Source: Rhizobium sp. J15
GTDB lineage: Bacteria > Pseudomonadota > Alphaproteobacteria > Rhizobiales > Rhizobiaceae
Length of the DNA stretch: 64,000 nt
Assembly (NCBI RefSeq): GCF_002531825.1
Contig: NZ_NWSX01000009.1
Coordinates: 62,001-126,000 of the forward strand
Direction: 5' to 3'
Position numbers and translations under genes: made by a program. The first letter of the stretch is position 1, and every line of letters begins with the position of its first letter. Below are positions 51,029 through 59,496 of this stretch, in pieces. The notes beneath the pieces were generated by a model. It saw only the letters and a list, made by a program, of their open reading frames with translations. It searched no databases and was not told the origin of the DNA.

Positions 51029-51241
51029 GCGGCGCAAGATAGGATATCGCCGCAGCATATTCGCGTGCCGGCAGCACTTTTCACGCGATTGTGTCTGTAG
51101 GTGAACCGGCTGCCCTAACCCACCGGCCGTGAAAGAAATCCGCGCCGCAACCATGGCGGCCCGCCTGCCTCCATGGTCAAGCGGCGCGGATATTGCCGGC
51201 CGAGGGAAGGACCTCAACCCCGGCCGACTGGTCGAAGAGCC

Positions 51242-51832
51242 TCAGGCTGCGCGGCGAACCGGCGCGCCGGCCAGCATGCGCCCCGAGGGGACGATCATGC
51301 CGGCCGCGCCGTCAAGCCAGCCTTCCCTGAGCTCGAGCGCAAGAAAGCGCGAGCGTTCGAACGGACCCGGCATGACCAGATGGCGAGCCTTTTCGGCAAA
51401 GAAGCCGAAACGCTCGTAATAGGCGGCATCGCCGACGAGCAGGACGGCGCCGTGCCCGCGGTTCTTCGCTTCGAGGATCGCCGCCCGCATCAGCGCCCCG
51501 CCGATGCCCTTGCCGCCATGACGGGAATCGACGGCGAGCGGGCCGAGCAGCAGCGCGTTGATCGGCGTGCCTTGATCGTTGACGCCGGCCTCGACGTTCC
51601 AGAGCCGCACCGTGCCGATGACATGACCGTCGCGGTCACGCGCGACGAGCGCAAGGCCGTCGGCCGGAATCCGGTTGCGGCGGATCTTCTCCGACGACTT
51701 CTTGCGGCGATCAGGACCCATGACGCGGTCGAGTAGGTTTTCGCGGGCAACGACGTCCGAAGGATTTTCGGCGTCGATGGCAAAAGTGGTGGGCGCAAAG
51801 AATGCGCGGACAGAATCAAGAACAGCGGCCAT
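51242..51832 (-). CDS. GNAT-family N-acetyltransferase downstream of the decarboxylase
   Basis: 196 residues; GGGAGG precedes the ATG. The acetyl-CoA motif is LGPLAVDSRHGGKGIGGALM, followed by VGDAAYYERFGFF, typical of COG3153 acetyltransferases. It lies 92 nt behind the ornithine/lysine decarboxylase on the same strand and is likely co-transcribed, so a polyamine or amino acid substrate is possible (inference). Confidence 0.87.
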   Translation of the reverse strand: MAAVLDSVRAFFAPTTFAIDAENPSDVVARENLLDRVMGPDRRKKSSEKIRRNRIPADGLALVARDRDGHVIGTVRLWNVEAGVNDQGTPINALLLGPLAVDSRHGGKGIGGALMRAAILEAKNRGHGAVLLVGDAAYYERFGFFAEKARHLVMPGPFERSRFLALELREGWLDGAAGMIVPSGRMLAGAPVRRAA

Positions 51833-51924
51833 CTTGGCCTCCCGTACCCAATACCGTTATCAGCGGCGATGAAGGAAATTGTGAAATTGCCGCCCCGGCT
51901 GGTTACCGGGCCGGCGGAAACAAC

Positions 51925-53058
51925 TTAGATGACGTAGGCCTTCAGCGGCTCGAAACCGTTGAAAGCGACCGCCGAATAGGTCGTCGTGTAGGCACCGGTG
52001 CCTTCGATCAGAACCTCGTCGCCGATCGAAAGGGAGATCGGCAGCGGATAGAGGTTCTTTTCGTAGAGCACGTCGGCCGAATCGCAGGTCGGGCCGGCGA
52101 TGACGCAGGGCTCCATCTCGTCGCCGTCGTGCTCCGTGCGGATCGGATAGCGGATGGCTTCGTCCATCGTCTCGGCGAGACCGCCGAACTTGCCGATGTC
52201 GAGGAAGACCCAGCGCGCATCGTCATTGTCCGACTTCTTCGAAATCAGCACGACTTCAGCCTTGATGACACCGGCATTGCCGACCATGCCGCGGCCCGGC
52301 TCGATGATCGTCTGCGGGATCTGGTTGCCGAAATGCGTGCGCAGCGCCTGGTAGATCGACTTGCCGTAAGCTTCCGCCGACGGAACGTCGCGCAGATACT
52401 TGGTCGGGAAGCCGCCGCCCATGTTGACCATCTGCAGGTGAATGCCCTGCTTGGCAAGCGAGACGAAGACGCGCTTGGCATCGGCAAGCGCCGAATCCCA
52501 GGCATCGACCTTGGTCATCTGCGAACCGACATGGAACGAGACGCCGTAGGACTGCAGGCCGAGCTGATGGGCGTAGACGAGGACGTCGACGGCCATCTGC
52601 GGAACGCAGCCGAACTTGCGCGACAGCGGCCATTCGGCGCCTTCGCCATCCGTCAGAACGCGGCAGAAGACACGGGCGCCGGGAGCGGCGCGCGAGATCT
52701 TCTCGACTTCCTCGTGGCTGTCGACCGCAAAGAGGCTGACACCGAGCGCATGGGCGCGGGCGACGTCACGCTCCTTCTTGATCGTGTTGCCGTAGGAGAT
52801 GCGGGCGGCGGTCGCGCCGGCTTCGAGCGCCATTTCGATTTCGGCAACGGATGCGCAGTCGAAATTGGAGCCGAGGCCTGCGAGCAGCTTCAGCACTTCA
52901 GGGGCCGGGTTGGCCTTGACGGCGTAGTAGATGGCGCTGTCCGGCATCGCGTGACGGAAGGCGTGGAAATTGTCGCGAACGACATCGAGGTCAACCACGA
53001 GGCAGGGACCGTCGGGACGTCGGGTTGCGAGAAAGTCGCGGATGCGCTGGGTGGTCAT
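51925..53058 (-). CDS. Ornithine/lysine decarboxylase (fold III, PLP-dependent)
   Basis: 377 residues from the ATG at 53058 with GAGGGA upstream. Alanine-racemase-type fold: PLP lysine in YYAVKANP (Lys48), SFHVGSQ, MGGGFPTKY, EPGRGMVG and the active-site cysteine in GPTCDSADVLYE. It makes putrescine from ornithine, and rhizobial relatives also make cadaverine from lysine. The short length and CDSAD motif fit ornithine/lysine decarboxylase rather than diaminopimelate decarboxylase. A long leader precedes it and a GNAT gene follows it. Confidence 0.93.
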   Translation of the reverse strand: MTTQRIRDFLATRRPDGPCLVVDLDVVRDNFHAFRHAMPDSAIYYAVKANPAPEVLKLLAGLGSNFDCASVAEIEMALEAGATAARISYGNTIKKERDVARAHALGVSLFAVDSHEEVEKISRAAPGARVFCRVLTDGEGAEWPLSRKFGCVPQMAVDVLVYAHQLGLQSYGVSFHVGSQMTKVDAWDSALADAKRVFVSLAKQGIHLQMVNMGGGFPTKYLRDVPSAEAYGKSIYQALRTHFGNQIPQTIIEPGRGMVGNAGVIKAEVVLISKKSDNDDARWVFLDIGKFGGLAETMDEAIRYPIRTEHDGDEMEPCVIAGPTCDSADVLYEKNLYPLPISLSIGDEVLIEGTGAYTTTYSAVAFNGFEPLKAYVI

Positions 53059-53586
53059 ATCGTTCCCTCTTCCAATTCCAGAGCTCCGGCATGAACCGGA
53101 GGACAAAGGGCATACGAGAACTCGCATTGGAACCAGCCGGTGGAGACCCCGGAACCATAGCAAGCGCTCGATGCGCGGATAGTGAACCAACGCCGCGGAC
53201 GCGGTGTAAGTTCGGCTTTGTCTGCCATGGATTGGAGGGAGAATCCCAACCGCACTTCCGGCAATGATGGTGTGCCTCTTCAGTAACCCCCGCTGATGGA
53301 AAGCAGGGAGAGAACAAAAAGGCCCGCACCGTCGTTGCTTCAGGCGTCCTCGCATTTTCCGGTTGGCCGGAATAGCGACTGGAGGGGTTAATTCCAGGTA
53401 CCTTACCGATTTCCTCACCAATTCGAGGGTTCGGCGGACACCCATGGGCACGTGCGACTTTGGGCTGAGTGGGAAATAAGAATATTCGCCTTCATAATCA
53501 AGCGTTTTTTTGATCTTGGGTCAAAAAAATAATTGAACAAAACGGGCCGATTTGTTCAACGTTTCGAAACAGCTTGGGGAAGCGCC
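53059..53586. other. 528-nt region: long decarboxylase leader and divergent LysR promoter
   Basis: The gap between the divergent decarboxylase and LysR genes is far longer than usual here. Reading on the minus strand it has a GGCCTTTTTG T-run (about 53312-53321), several GC-rich inverted repeats, and a 6-bp hairpin CTCCGG / CCGGAG (53084-53089, 53096-53101) just ahead of the ribosome-binding site. A short open frame (ATG 53228 to TGA 53055, 57 codons) ends in an ATGA overlap with the decarboxylase start. Alphaproteobacterial COG0019 decarboxylases are known to carry the conserved speF RNA motif in this position; I could not verify the motif by eye. Confidence 0.5.
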
Positions 53587-54480
53587 ATGGACACTCTGAC
53601 CCGCATACGCGCCTTCATCGACGTCGTCGAGGCCGAAGGCTTTTCCGCCGCAGCAAGGCGCACCGGCCGCTCCAAGGCGCTGCTCTCCAAATATGTGCGC
53701 GAATTGGAGGATGAGCTCGGCGCTCTGCTGCTCAACCGCACTACCCGGCAATTCTCGATGACCGAGGCCGGCCACACCTATTATCGCACCGCCTCCGATA
53801 TCCTGAAGGAGATCGACAATCTCGCCGATCTCGTTCGCGAGAACAATGCGCAGCTGAAGGGAAAGCTTCGCGTCTCGGTGCCGCGCACCTTCGTCGATGC
53901 CGATGTCGGCCAGTCGCTGATCGATTTCGCCCGGGAAAACCCCGACTTGTCGCTGGAGATCGCCGCCGACGATCGATTCGTCGACCTGATCGAGGAAGGC
54001 TTTGATGTCGCGATCCGCATCACCAAGCTCGAAGATTCCGGCATGATCGCCCGCAAGATCTCCGATTTCCGCGTCCATCTCTGCGTCACCCCTGAATTTC
54101 TCGAGCGCCATCCCGATCTCGAGCATCCGAGCGACATTTCCAACGTCCCCTTCATCGTCGATACGAATTCGCGCACCCAGGGCAGCATCCGCTTCTACAA
54201 TCCTGACAACACGACCTTCGCCGTCGCCGTTTCCGGCCCGATGGAGGTCAACAGCCCGCATGCGACCTTGCGCGCTGCGCTTGCCGGCATCGGCATTGCC
54301 CTCGTCCCCGATTTCATCGCTCGCAAGTCGATCGACAGCGGCGAACTGCTGACGCTGTTCAACGACTACATCCCGACCGACCGCGGCATCTATGCCGTCT
54401 ATCCGCACCGGCGCTACCTGCCGGCCAAGGTGAGGATCTTCGTCGATTACCTGCACAACTGGTTCAAGAAGCACTCGTGA
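53587..54480 (+). CDS. LysR-family transcriptional regulator
   Basis: 297 residues from the ATG at 53587 with GGGGAAG upstream. The N-terminal helix-turn-helix (FIDVVEAEGFSAAARRTGRS, KALLSKYVRELEDELGALLL) and an effector domain starting GKLRVSVPRTFVD are typical. It is divergent from the decarboxylase gene, the classical position for a LysR regulator of its neighbour, but the 528-nt gap weakens that inference. Confidence 0.92.
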   Translation: MDTLTRIRAFIDVVEAEGFSAAARRTGRSKALLSKYVRELEDELGALLLNRTTRQFSMTEAGHTYYRTASDILKEIDNLADLVRENNAQLKGKLRVSVPRTFVDADVGQSLIDFARENPDLSLEIAADDRFVDLIEEGFDVAIRITKLEDSGMIARKISDFRVHLCVTPEFLERHPDLEHPSDISNVPFIVDTNSRTQGSIRFYNPDNTTFAVAVSGPMEVNSPHATLRAALAGIGIALVPDFIARKSIDSGELLTLFNDYIPTDRGIYAVYPHRRYLPAKVRIFVDYLHNWFKKHS

Positions 54481-54609
54481 GAGGACCGGCGATGCGACAC
54501 TGCGTCCCGCCTGAACCTCTGATCACATGAGCCGGATATGGGCCCCGGTCCCAATTCCGTCCCAATTTCTGGCAAGAAGTCAGCGTCACCGAACAGGGCA
54601 GCGGGATAA

Positions 54610-55251
54610 ATGAAACATTCGACGATATTGATGGCCGCGCTTCTTTCGCTGGCGCCGGCCGCCGCCTTTGCCCATCCGCACATCTTCGTGGAAGCGCGCC
54701 TGGAGGTCGTGGCCGCCAAGGACGGCAGCGTCGAAGAGCTGCGCAACGTCTGGCGCTTCGACGAGGTCTTCTCCTCCTCCGTCGTCATGGATTTCGACAA
54801 GAACACCGATTTGAAGCTGGAGCCGAACGAGCTCGCGGAGGTCGGAAAGACGGTGAAGCAGTCGCTGGCCGATTATGATTACTACATGAACCTGACGGTC
54901 GACGGGAAGAACGTCACCGTCCAGAAGCCCGACATCATCCACGTCGATTACAAGGACGGCCAGCTGCTGATGTTCTTCGCGGTGAAGCCGGCGGAAAAGA
55001 TGCCGCTCAAGGGCAGGCTGAGCTTCGGCGTCTACGACCCGACGCTCTATACGTCGATCGATTTTCCGACCGACGCCGAACTTTCGATCGTCGGCGACGG
55101 CTTCAAGGCCTGCAAGCATCAGGTCGTGAGACCCGATGCCGACCAGGTGATCTCTGAGAACAAGCAGTCGTTGACCGATGCCTTCTTCAACGATCCCACA
55201 GGCACCAACATGTCCAAACTCTTCGCCACCCGGCTGGAGGTTACATGCTGA
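54610..55251 (+). CDS. DUF1007 periplasmic protein paired with NicO transporter
   Basis: 213 residues. A signal peptide ends at AAAFA and the mature protein starts with HPHIFVEARLEVV, a His-rich N-terminus that suits metal binding. The rest matches DUF1007 (VWRFDEVFSSSVVMDFDKN, YKDGQLLMFFAVKP, FGVYDPTLYTSIDF). DUF1007 genes usually accompany NicO-type nickel/cobalt permeases, as here, where the genes overlap by 7 nt. It may deliver or bind the metal in the periplasm; this is inferred. Confidence 0.87.
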   Translation: MKHSTILMAALLSLAPAAAFAHPHIFVEARLEVVAAKDGSVEELRNVWRFDEVFSSSVVMDFDKNTDLKLEPNELAEVGKTVKQSLADYDYYMNLTVDGKNVTVQKPDIIHVDYKDGQLLMFFAVKPAEKMPLKGRLSFGVYDPTLYTSIDFPTDAELSIVGDGFKACKHQVVRPDADQVISENKQSLTDAFFNDPTGTNMSKLFATRLEVTC

Positions 55252-56321
55252 CGAAACGCCTGCCGCTCATTCTTTCCGCGGCGACCCTTGCCCTCCTGGC
55301 GGCTGCAAGCCTCGCCCATGCGCAATCGCCGCTCGGCATCGGCACGGCGGAGCCGAGCTTCCAGCCGACCGGCGGGCCGCTCGCCCCGCTGCTGCTCTAT
55401 GTGAACTATGAGCAGCAGGCCTTCTACCGGGCGCTGACCAATGCTCTGAAGGCGATGCGGGAGGATCCGTGGCAGCTCGCCTCGCTGATCGGCCTGTCCT
55501 TCGCCTACGGCGTTTTCCATGCCGCGGGCCCGGGCCACGGCAAGGCGGTCATCTCCTCCTACATGATCGCCAACGAGGTCGAGCTGAAGCGCGGCGTGGT
55601 GATCTCCTTCATCTCGGCCTTCATTCAGGGCGTGGTGGCGGTGGCGCTCGTCGGCGGCGCCTGGCTGGTGCTGCGCGGCACGGGCATCACGCTGACGGCA
55701 GCGACCCATGCGATGGAGATCGCAAGCTTCGTCATGGTCATCCTCTTCGGCGGCTGGCTGCTCTTCCGCAAACTGCGCTCGATGATCGGCAACCTGCCTG
55801 GCCGCCGGCTGATGGCGACGCCTGCCGGGCCGGTCTCGATGATGCTCGATTGGAAGGACAATGCGGCCGAACGCCAGGCCTATGTCTTCCGCGGCAAGGC
55901 GCAGCCCGTGGAAGCCGGCCATACCTTCGTTCCCGGCATGGTCTGCGAGACCTGCGGCAACGCCCATGTGCCCGACCCGGCGCTGCTCGGCGGCGACAAG
56001 TTCAGCGCCCGCGAAGCCTGGTCGGCGATCGTTGCCGTCGGCCTTCGCCCCTGCTCCGGCGCGCTTCTGGTCATGACCTTTTCGCTGCTGAACGGGCTCT
56101 ATCTCGGCGGCGTGCTTTCGGTCGCCGCCATGTCGCTCGGCACCGCGATCACCGTTTCCGTGCTTGCGACCCTTGCCGTCACCGCCAAGGGCGCCGCCGT
56201 CCGCCTTTCCGGACGCGGCTCGGCCGCTTCGGTCTGGGTCGGCAACGCCATCGAAATCCTCGGCGCCGTGCTCGTCATCCTGATGGGCGTCCTGTTGCTC
56301 GGCGCCTCGTTGCAGGGCTAG
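55245..56321 (+). CDS. NicO/RcnA-family nickel/cobalt transporter
   Basis: 358 residues with an N-terminal signal-like helix and about six membrane helices. The family signature FHAAGPGHGKAVISSYMIANE is present, and a second conserved block is VAVGLRPCSGALLVMTFSLL. A soluble loop contains VCETCGNAHVPD with two cysteines, possibly metal-binding. NicO proteins move nickel or cobalt, in either direction depending on subfamily, so direction is not assigned. No nickel-enzyme genes adjoin it. Confidence 0.9.
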   Translation: MLTKRLPLILSAATLALLAAASLAHAQSPLGIGTAEPSFQPTGGPLAPLLLYVNYEQQAFYRALTNALKAMREDPWQLASLIGLSFAYGVFHAAGPGHGKAVISSYMIANEVELKRGVVISFISAFIQGVVAVALVGGAWLVLRGTGITLTAATHAMEIASFVMVILFGGWLLFRKLRSMIGNLPGRRLMATPAGPVSMMLDWKDNAAERQAYVFRGKAQPVEAGHTFVPGMVCETCGNAHVPDPALLGGDKFSAREAWSAIVAVGLRPCSGALLVMTFSLLNGLYLGGVLSVAAMSLGTAITVSVLATLAVTAKGAAVRLSGRGSAASVWVGNAIEILGAVLVILMGVLLLGASLQG

Positions 56322-56322
56322 A

Positions 56323-56424
56323 GCATGTCGCGCAAAAGTGTGCAGCGGTTTTGCGATAACGACATGCGTAAAAACAAAGACCTAAAGCGCAAGGGCGAAT
56401 CTGAAAGATCGCGATGCGCTTTAG
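56323..56424. repeat. Two-hairpin palindromic intergenic repeat
   Basis: Hairpin 1: GCATGTCG (56323-56330) pairs with CGACATGC (56360-56367), and the inner CGCAAAA with TTTTGCG (56349-56355). Hairpin 2: CTAAAGCGC (56382-56390) pairs with GCGCTTTAG (56416-56424). It fills the gap between two convergent genes. A diverged, truncated copy lies at 39243-39285. It could also act as a terminator. Confidence 0.7.
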
Positions 56425-56426
56425 CC

Positions 56427-56633
56427 TTACTCGCCCCTGCCGCGCTGATAGCGCGCCCGCAGCCAGAAGACCGCAAAAAACGCCATGATCAGGCAAATGC
56501 CGACGAAGATCGCCAGCACCGGCGAGAAATTGCCGATCCACAGAACGATGGTCGGCAGGAAATAGAGGACGAGGCCGGCGCCGAGCAGGATGAGGGCGGC
56601 AGCGGTCGCCTGGGAGCGGCTCTCGGGGGTCAC
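56427..56633 (-). CDS. Small membrane protein coupled to a GNAT gene
   Basis: 68 residues from a GTG at 56633 that overlaps the upstream GNAT stop (GTGA). The ribosome-binding site AAGGAAAGG lies inside the upstream gene. Two membrane helices are clear (AAALILLGAGLVLYFLPTIV and VLAIFVGICLIMAFFAVFWL), followed by a basic tail (RARYQRGRGE). I do not recognise a named family. Real gene status is supported by the start context and membrane character. Confidence 0.75.
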   Translation of the reverse strand: MTPESRSQATAAALILLGAGLVLYFLPTIVLWIGNFSPVLAIFVGICLIMAFFAVFWLRARYQRGRGE

Positions 56634-57325
56634 GCGAGCCTTTCCTTCTCCAGATCGGCGCGGATATCCTGCAAACGGCGGATCTGGCTGCCGGCAGCAT
56701 CGAAATTCTCGGGCGAAAGCCACGCTTCGAAGGCATCGTTGATCAACGGCCATTCGGCATCGATCATCGAGAACCACGCCGTATCGCGGTTGCGGTGCTT
56801 GGAAAGCATATGCTGGCGGAAGACGCCTTCGAAGCTGAAGCCGTAGCGCAGCGCCGTCGTCTTGCTCGCTTCGTTCTTGTTGTCGCATTTCCACTCGTAG
56901 CGGCGGTAGCCGAGATCTTCGAAGACGTGCTTGGCCATCAGATAGTGCACCTCGGTGGAGAGCGGCGAGCGCTTCATGTCGGCGCCATGCGCCACGCCGC
57001 CGATCTCGACAACGCCGTTTGCCGGATCGGCGCGCATGTAGTTCGCCATGCCGACAATCTTGCCGGTGGCGTTATCGCGGAAGATATGGGTGAGCCAGCC
57101 GGACTTGGTGTAGACGGATTCCAGCCAGTTGGCGAAGTCCTCGATGCCGGAAAAATCGTCCTGCGCGAAATAGAGCAGCAGCGGGTTGATGCCCATGCCG
57201 CCGAGCCCCTCCCACAGAGCTTCGAGATGCTCCGCGCGCCGATAGGGCTCGATCGTGACGAAGCGGCCCTTCAGCGTCACCGGCTTCGGCGCCGGGCAGC
57301 CCTTGAAATTCGCAAGATCGCGCAT
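56630..57325 (-). CDS. RimJ-type GNAT N-acetyltransferase
   Basis: 231 residues from the ATG at 57325 with GGGGAGTG upstream. It fits the Acetyltransf_3/RimJ-RimL group (VTLKGRFVTIEPYRRAEHLE, EIGGVAHGADMKRSPLSTEV, RRYEWKCDNKNEASKTTALR, YGFSFEGVFRQHML). The target is unknown. The next gene, a small membrane protein, overlaps its stop. Confidence 0.88.
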   Translation of the reverse strand: MRDLANFKGCPAPKPVTLKGRFVTIEPYRRAEHLEALWEGLGGMGINPLLLYFAQDDFSGIEDFANWLESVYTKSGWLTHIFRDNATGKIVGMANYMRADPANGVVEIGGVAHGADMKRSPLSTEVHYLMAKHVFEDLGYRRYEWKCDNKNEASKTTALRYGFSFEGVFRQHMLSKHRNRDTAWFSMIDAEWPLINDAFEAWLSPENFDAAGSQIRRLQDIRADLEKERLA

Positions 57326-57394
57326 GTTCACTCCCCGTGTCTGATCTGAGGAGTGGATAGGCCAGCCGCCCGACAAAGGCAACCGGCCTAGATG

Positions 57395-58114
57395 TTACTG
57401 TGACAAGGTCGTCTTGGCGGACGACACCGTCGCCTCGATATGGTCGACCAACTGGTCGGCAAGGCCGAGCCGGCCGGCAAGCAGATCGAGATAACCGCGT
57501 TCGGCGCGCGAATCCGGTTCGATGGTGAGGCGCGAGGCGGTATAGAGCTCGACGCGCTGTTCTTCCGTCACCGCTGCAGCGACGAGCGCATCGATATCGG
57601 TCGGGGAAGCAAGTTCGCGTTCGATGAAGGCCGCGGCCTCGCCGCTGACGTCGGCCGCCTTGATCTTGTCCATGATGAGCGCGCGTTCGGCGTCGTCGAT
57701 ATGGCCGTCGGCCTTGGCGGCGGCGATCATCGCCCGGATCAGCACCAGCACGAACTCGTTGCTGCCGGCGGGTGACGCCGGCCCGAAGCCGGATTCGGCA
57801 GGTGGCGGCAGGAGAACCGGATTGTTGGCCGACGGCGCATCCGAGGGAGCCGCGGGCGCCTGCCCCGCCTGGTAGTTCTTGTAGGCCTGGTAGCCAAGGC
57901 CGGCAATGGCGGCAAGCCCGCCGATCGCCAGCGCATTGCCGGCAATGCTGCGGCCGGTCTTGGTGCCGAGAAGCACGGCGGCGAGCGCACCGGTCTTCAT
58001 CGGATTGTTCCTGGCCGTCTGCACGGCCTCGCCCGCCCTGTCGCGGACCGAACCGCCGAGACCGGGCACCTGCGAACCCAAGAACTGGTCGAGAAGCTTC
58101 TTTGCGTCGAACAT
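57395..58114 (-). CDS. TerB-like / DUF533 inner-membrane protein
   Basis: 239 residues. An N-terminal part with MFDAKKLLDQFLG and a membrane segment (IAGNALAIGGLAAIAGLGYQ), an Ala/Pro linker (QAPAAPSDAPSANNPVLLPP), and a C-terminal TerB-type helical domain with acidic residues (IRAMIAAAKADGHIDDAERA). TerB-fold domains bind metals and membranes, but the function of DUF533 is not established. It is a single gene between eda and the GNAT gene. Confidence 0.85.
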   Translation of the reverse strand: MFDAKKLLDQFLGSQVPGLGGSVRDRAGEAVQTARNNPMKTGALAAVLLGTKTGRSIAGNALAIGGLAAIAGLGYQAYKNYQAGQAPAAPSDAPSANNPVLLPPPAESGFGPASPAGSNEFVLVLIRAMIAAAKADGHIDDAERALIMDKIKAADVSGEAAAFIERELASPTDIDALVAAAVTEEQRVELYTASRLTIEPDSRAERGYLDLLAGRLGLADQLVDHIEATVSSAKTTLSQ

Positions 58115-58216
58115 CCCTCGTCGTCTCCCTGTTTGAGGCTGGAGAGAACATAGGTTTGCGGCGGCTCAAATACAAACATGGGCGCGGGGGATTGTGCATC
58201 CCCCGCCGATCCGGCC

Positions 58217-58855
58217 TCAGGCCTTCAGAGCCGCGGCCTCCGCCGCAAGCTTGGTGATCCCCGCCCAGTCGCCGGCTGCGACCAATTCCTTCGGCGCGAC
58301 CCACGAACCACCGACGCAGACGACGTTCGGCAGCGAGAGATAATCCCTGGCGTTCTTCAGCGAAATGCTGCCTGTCGGGCAGAACAGCGTGCCGGCGAGC
58401 GGCGAAGAGAGCGCCTTGAGATAGGCGGCGCCGCCGGCCTGCTCGGCTGGAAAGAATTTCAGCACCTGATAGCCTTCCTCGCGCAGCGCCATGACTTCGC
58501 TGGCGGTCGCGGCTCCCGGAAGCAGCGGCACCTCGGAATCGGCGGCGGCATCGAGCAGTTCCTGGGTCGTGCCCGGGCTGACGATGAACTTCGAACCGGC
58601 CTCAACGGCGGCTTCCCAATGGGCGGCGTTCAGGATCGTGCCGGCTCCGACTTCCGCACCCTCGACTTCGTCGGCGACGGCGCGCACAGCATCAAGTGCC
58701 GCCGGCGTGCGCATGGTGATCTCGATTGCCTTCAGGCCGCCCGCCACGAGCGCGCGCGCCAGCGATACGGCCGACTTCGCATCGTCGACGATCAACACCG
58801 GAACGACCGGCTGGAGTTTCAGGATGGAAAGGAGCTTCTCTGTTTTCTCGCCCAT
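58217..58855 (-). CDS. eda: KDPG/KHG aldolase
   Basis: 212 residues from the ATG at 58855, preceded by a strong AAGGAGGT. It is the trimeric class I aldolase of the Entner-Doudoroff pathway, splitting 2-keto-3-deoxy-6-phosphogluconate to pyruvate and glyceraldehyde-3-phosphate. The Schiff-base lysine is Lys133 in LKFFPAEQAGG and the catalytic glutamate Glu45 in IEITMRTPAA; GAGTILN is also present. It stands alone, without edd beside it. Confidence 0.96.
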   Translation of the reverse strand: MGEKTEKLLSILKLQPVVPVLIVDDAKSAVSLARALVAGGLKAIEITMRTPAALDAVRAVADEVEGAEVGAGTILNAAHWEAAVEAGSKFIVSPGTTQELLDAAADSEVPLLPGAATASEVMALREEGYQVLKFFPAEQAGGAAYLKALSSPLAGTLFCPTGSISLKNARDYLSLPNVVCVGGSWVAPKELVAAGDWAGITKLAAEAAALKA

Positions 58856-59007
58856 GGTCGCGCGACCTCCTTGAAACGATTGAATTGGTCCCGAATAGCG
58901 CCCCAGGGGAACCTTGTCGAGGCAAAACCAATTCACATGACAAGATGGGTAGGAAATCCATGGGAATTGGGCTACCGTGCCCCGATCGTCACAAAAGGTT
59001 CACTGGT

Positions 59008-59496
59008 ATGGCGAAAGAGATCGAGCGGAAGTTTCTCGTGCGCAGCGACGGATGGCGTTCCGCCGTCGAGACGAAGTCGAGCCTCAGACAGGGCTACATC
59101 GCCTCCATGGACGACCGCTCGGTCCGGGTGCGCATCCTCGATGGCAGGAAAGCGAGACTGACGATCAAGATCGGCCGCAGCGCCATCACCCGTGACGAAT
59201 TCGAATATGACATTCCGGTCGCCGATGCCGAAGAGCTGTTGCAGAACGCAATCGGCATCGTCATCGAGAAGACGCGTCATCGCGTTCCGCATGAGGGCTT
59301 CGTCTGGGAGGTCGATGTCTTTGCCGGCGAACATCGCGGATTGGTCATCGCCGAGGTGGAAATGACTGCCGAAACCGACAAGCCGGCGCTGCCGGCCTGG
59401 CTCGGCCGCGAAGTGACCGGAGACTTCCGCTATTCCAACCAGGCCCTTGCCACAGAATATGGGCACGACAGGCATGGCCTATCGCATACGGCCTGA
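59008..59496 (+). CDS. CYTH-domain protein (triphosphate tunnel metalloenzyme)
   Basis: 162 residues from the ATG at 59008. The N-terminal EIERKFLV is the ExExK signature of CYTH enzymes, and alternating charged strands follow (RVRILDGRKARLTIKIG, EFEYDIPVADAEELL, VWEVDVFAGEHRGLVIAEVE). Bacterial members are usually tripolyphosphatases (ygiF/NeuTTM type). The CHAD gene overlaps its 3' end by 23 nt. Confidence 0.92.
   Translation: MAKEIERKFLVRSDGWRSAVETKSSLRQGYIASMDDRSVRVRILDGRKARLTIKIGRSAITRDEFEYDIPVADAEELLQNAIGIVIEKTRHRVPHEGFVWEVDVFAGEHRGLVIAEVEMTAETDKPALPAWLGREVTGDFRYSNQALATEYGHDRHGLSHTA

Noticed and set aside
53300..53350. Intrinsic terminator in the decarboxylase leader
   Set aside because: There is a T-run after GGGCC, but no matching left arm of a stable stem could be found by eye.
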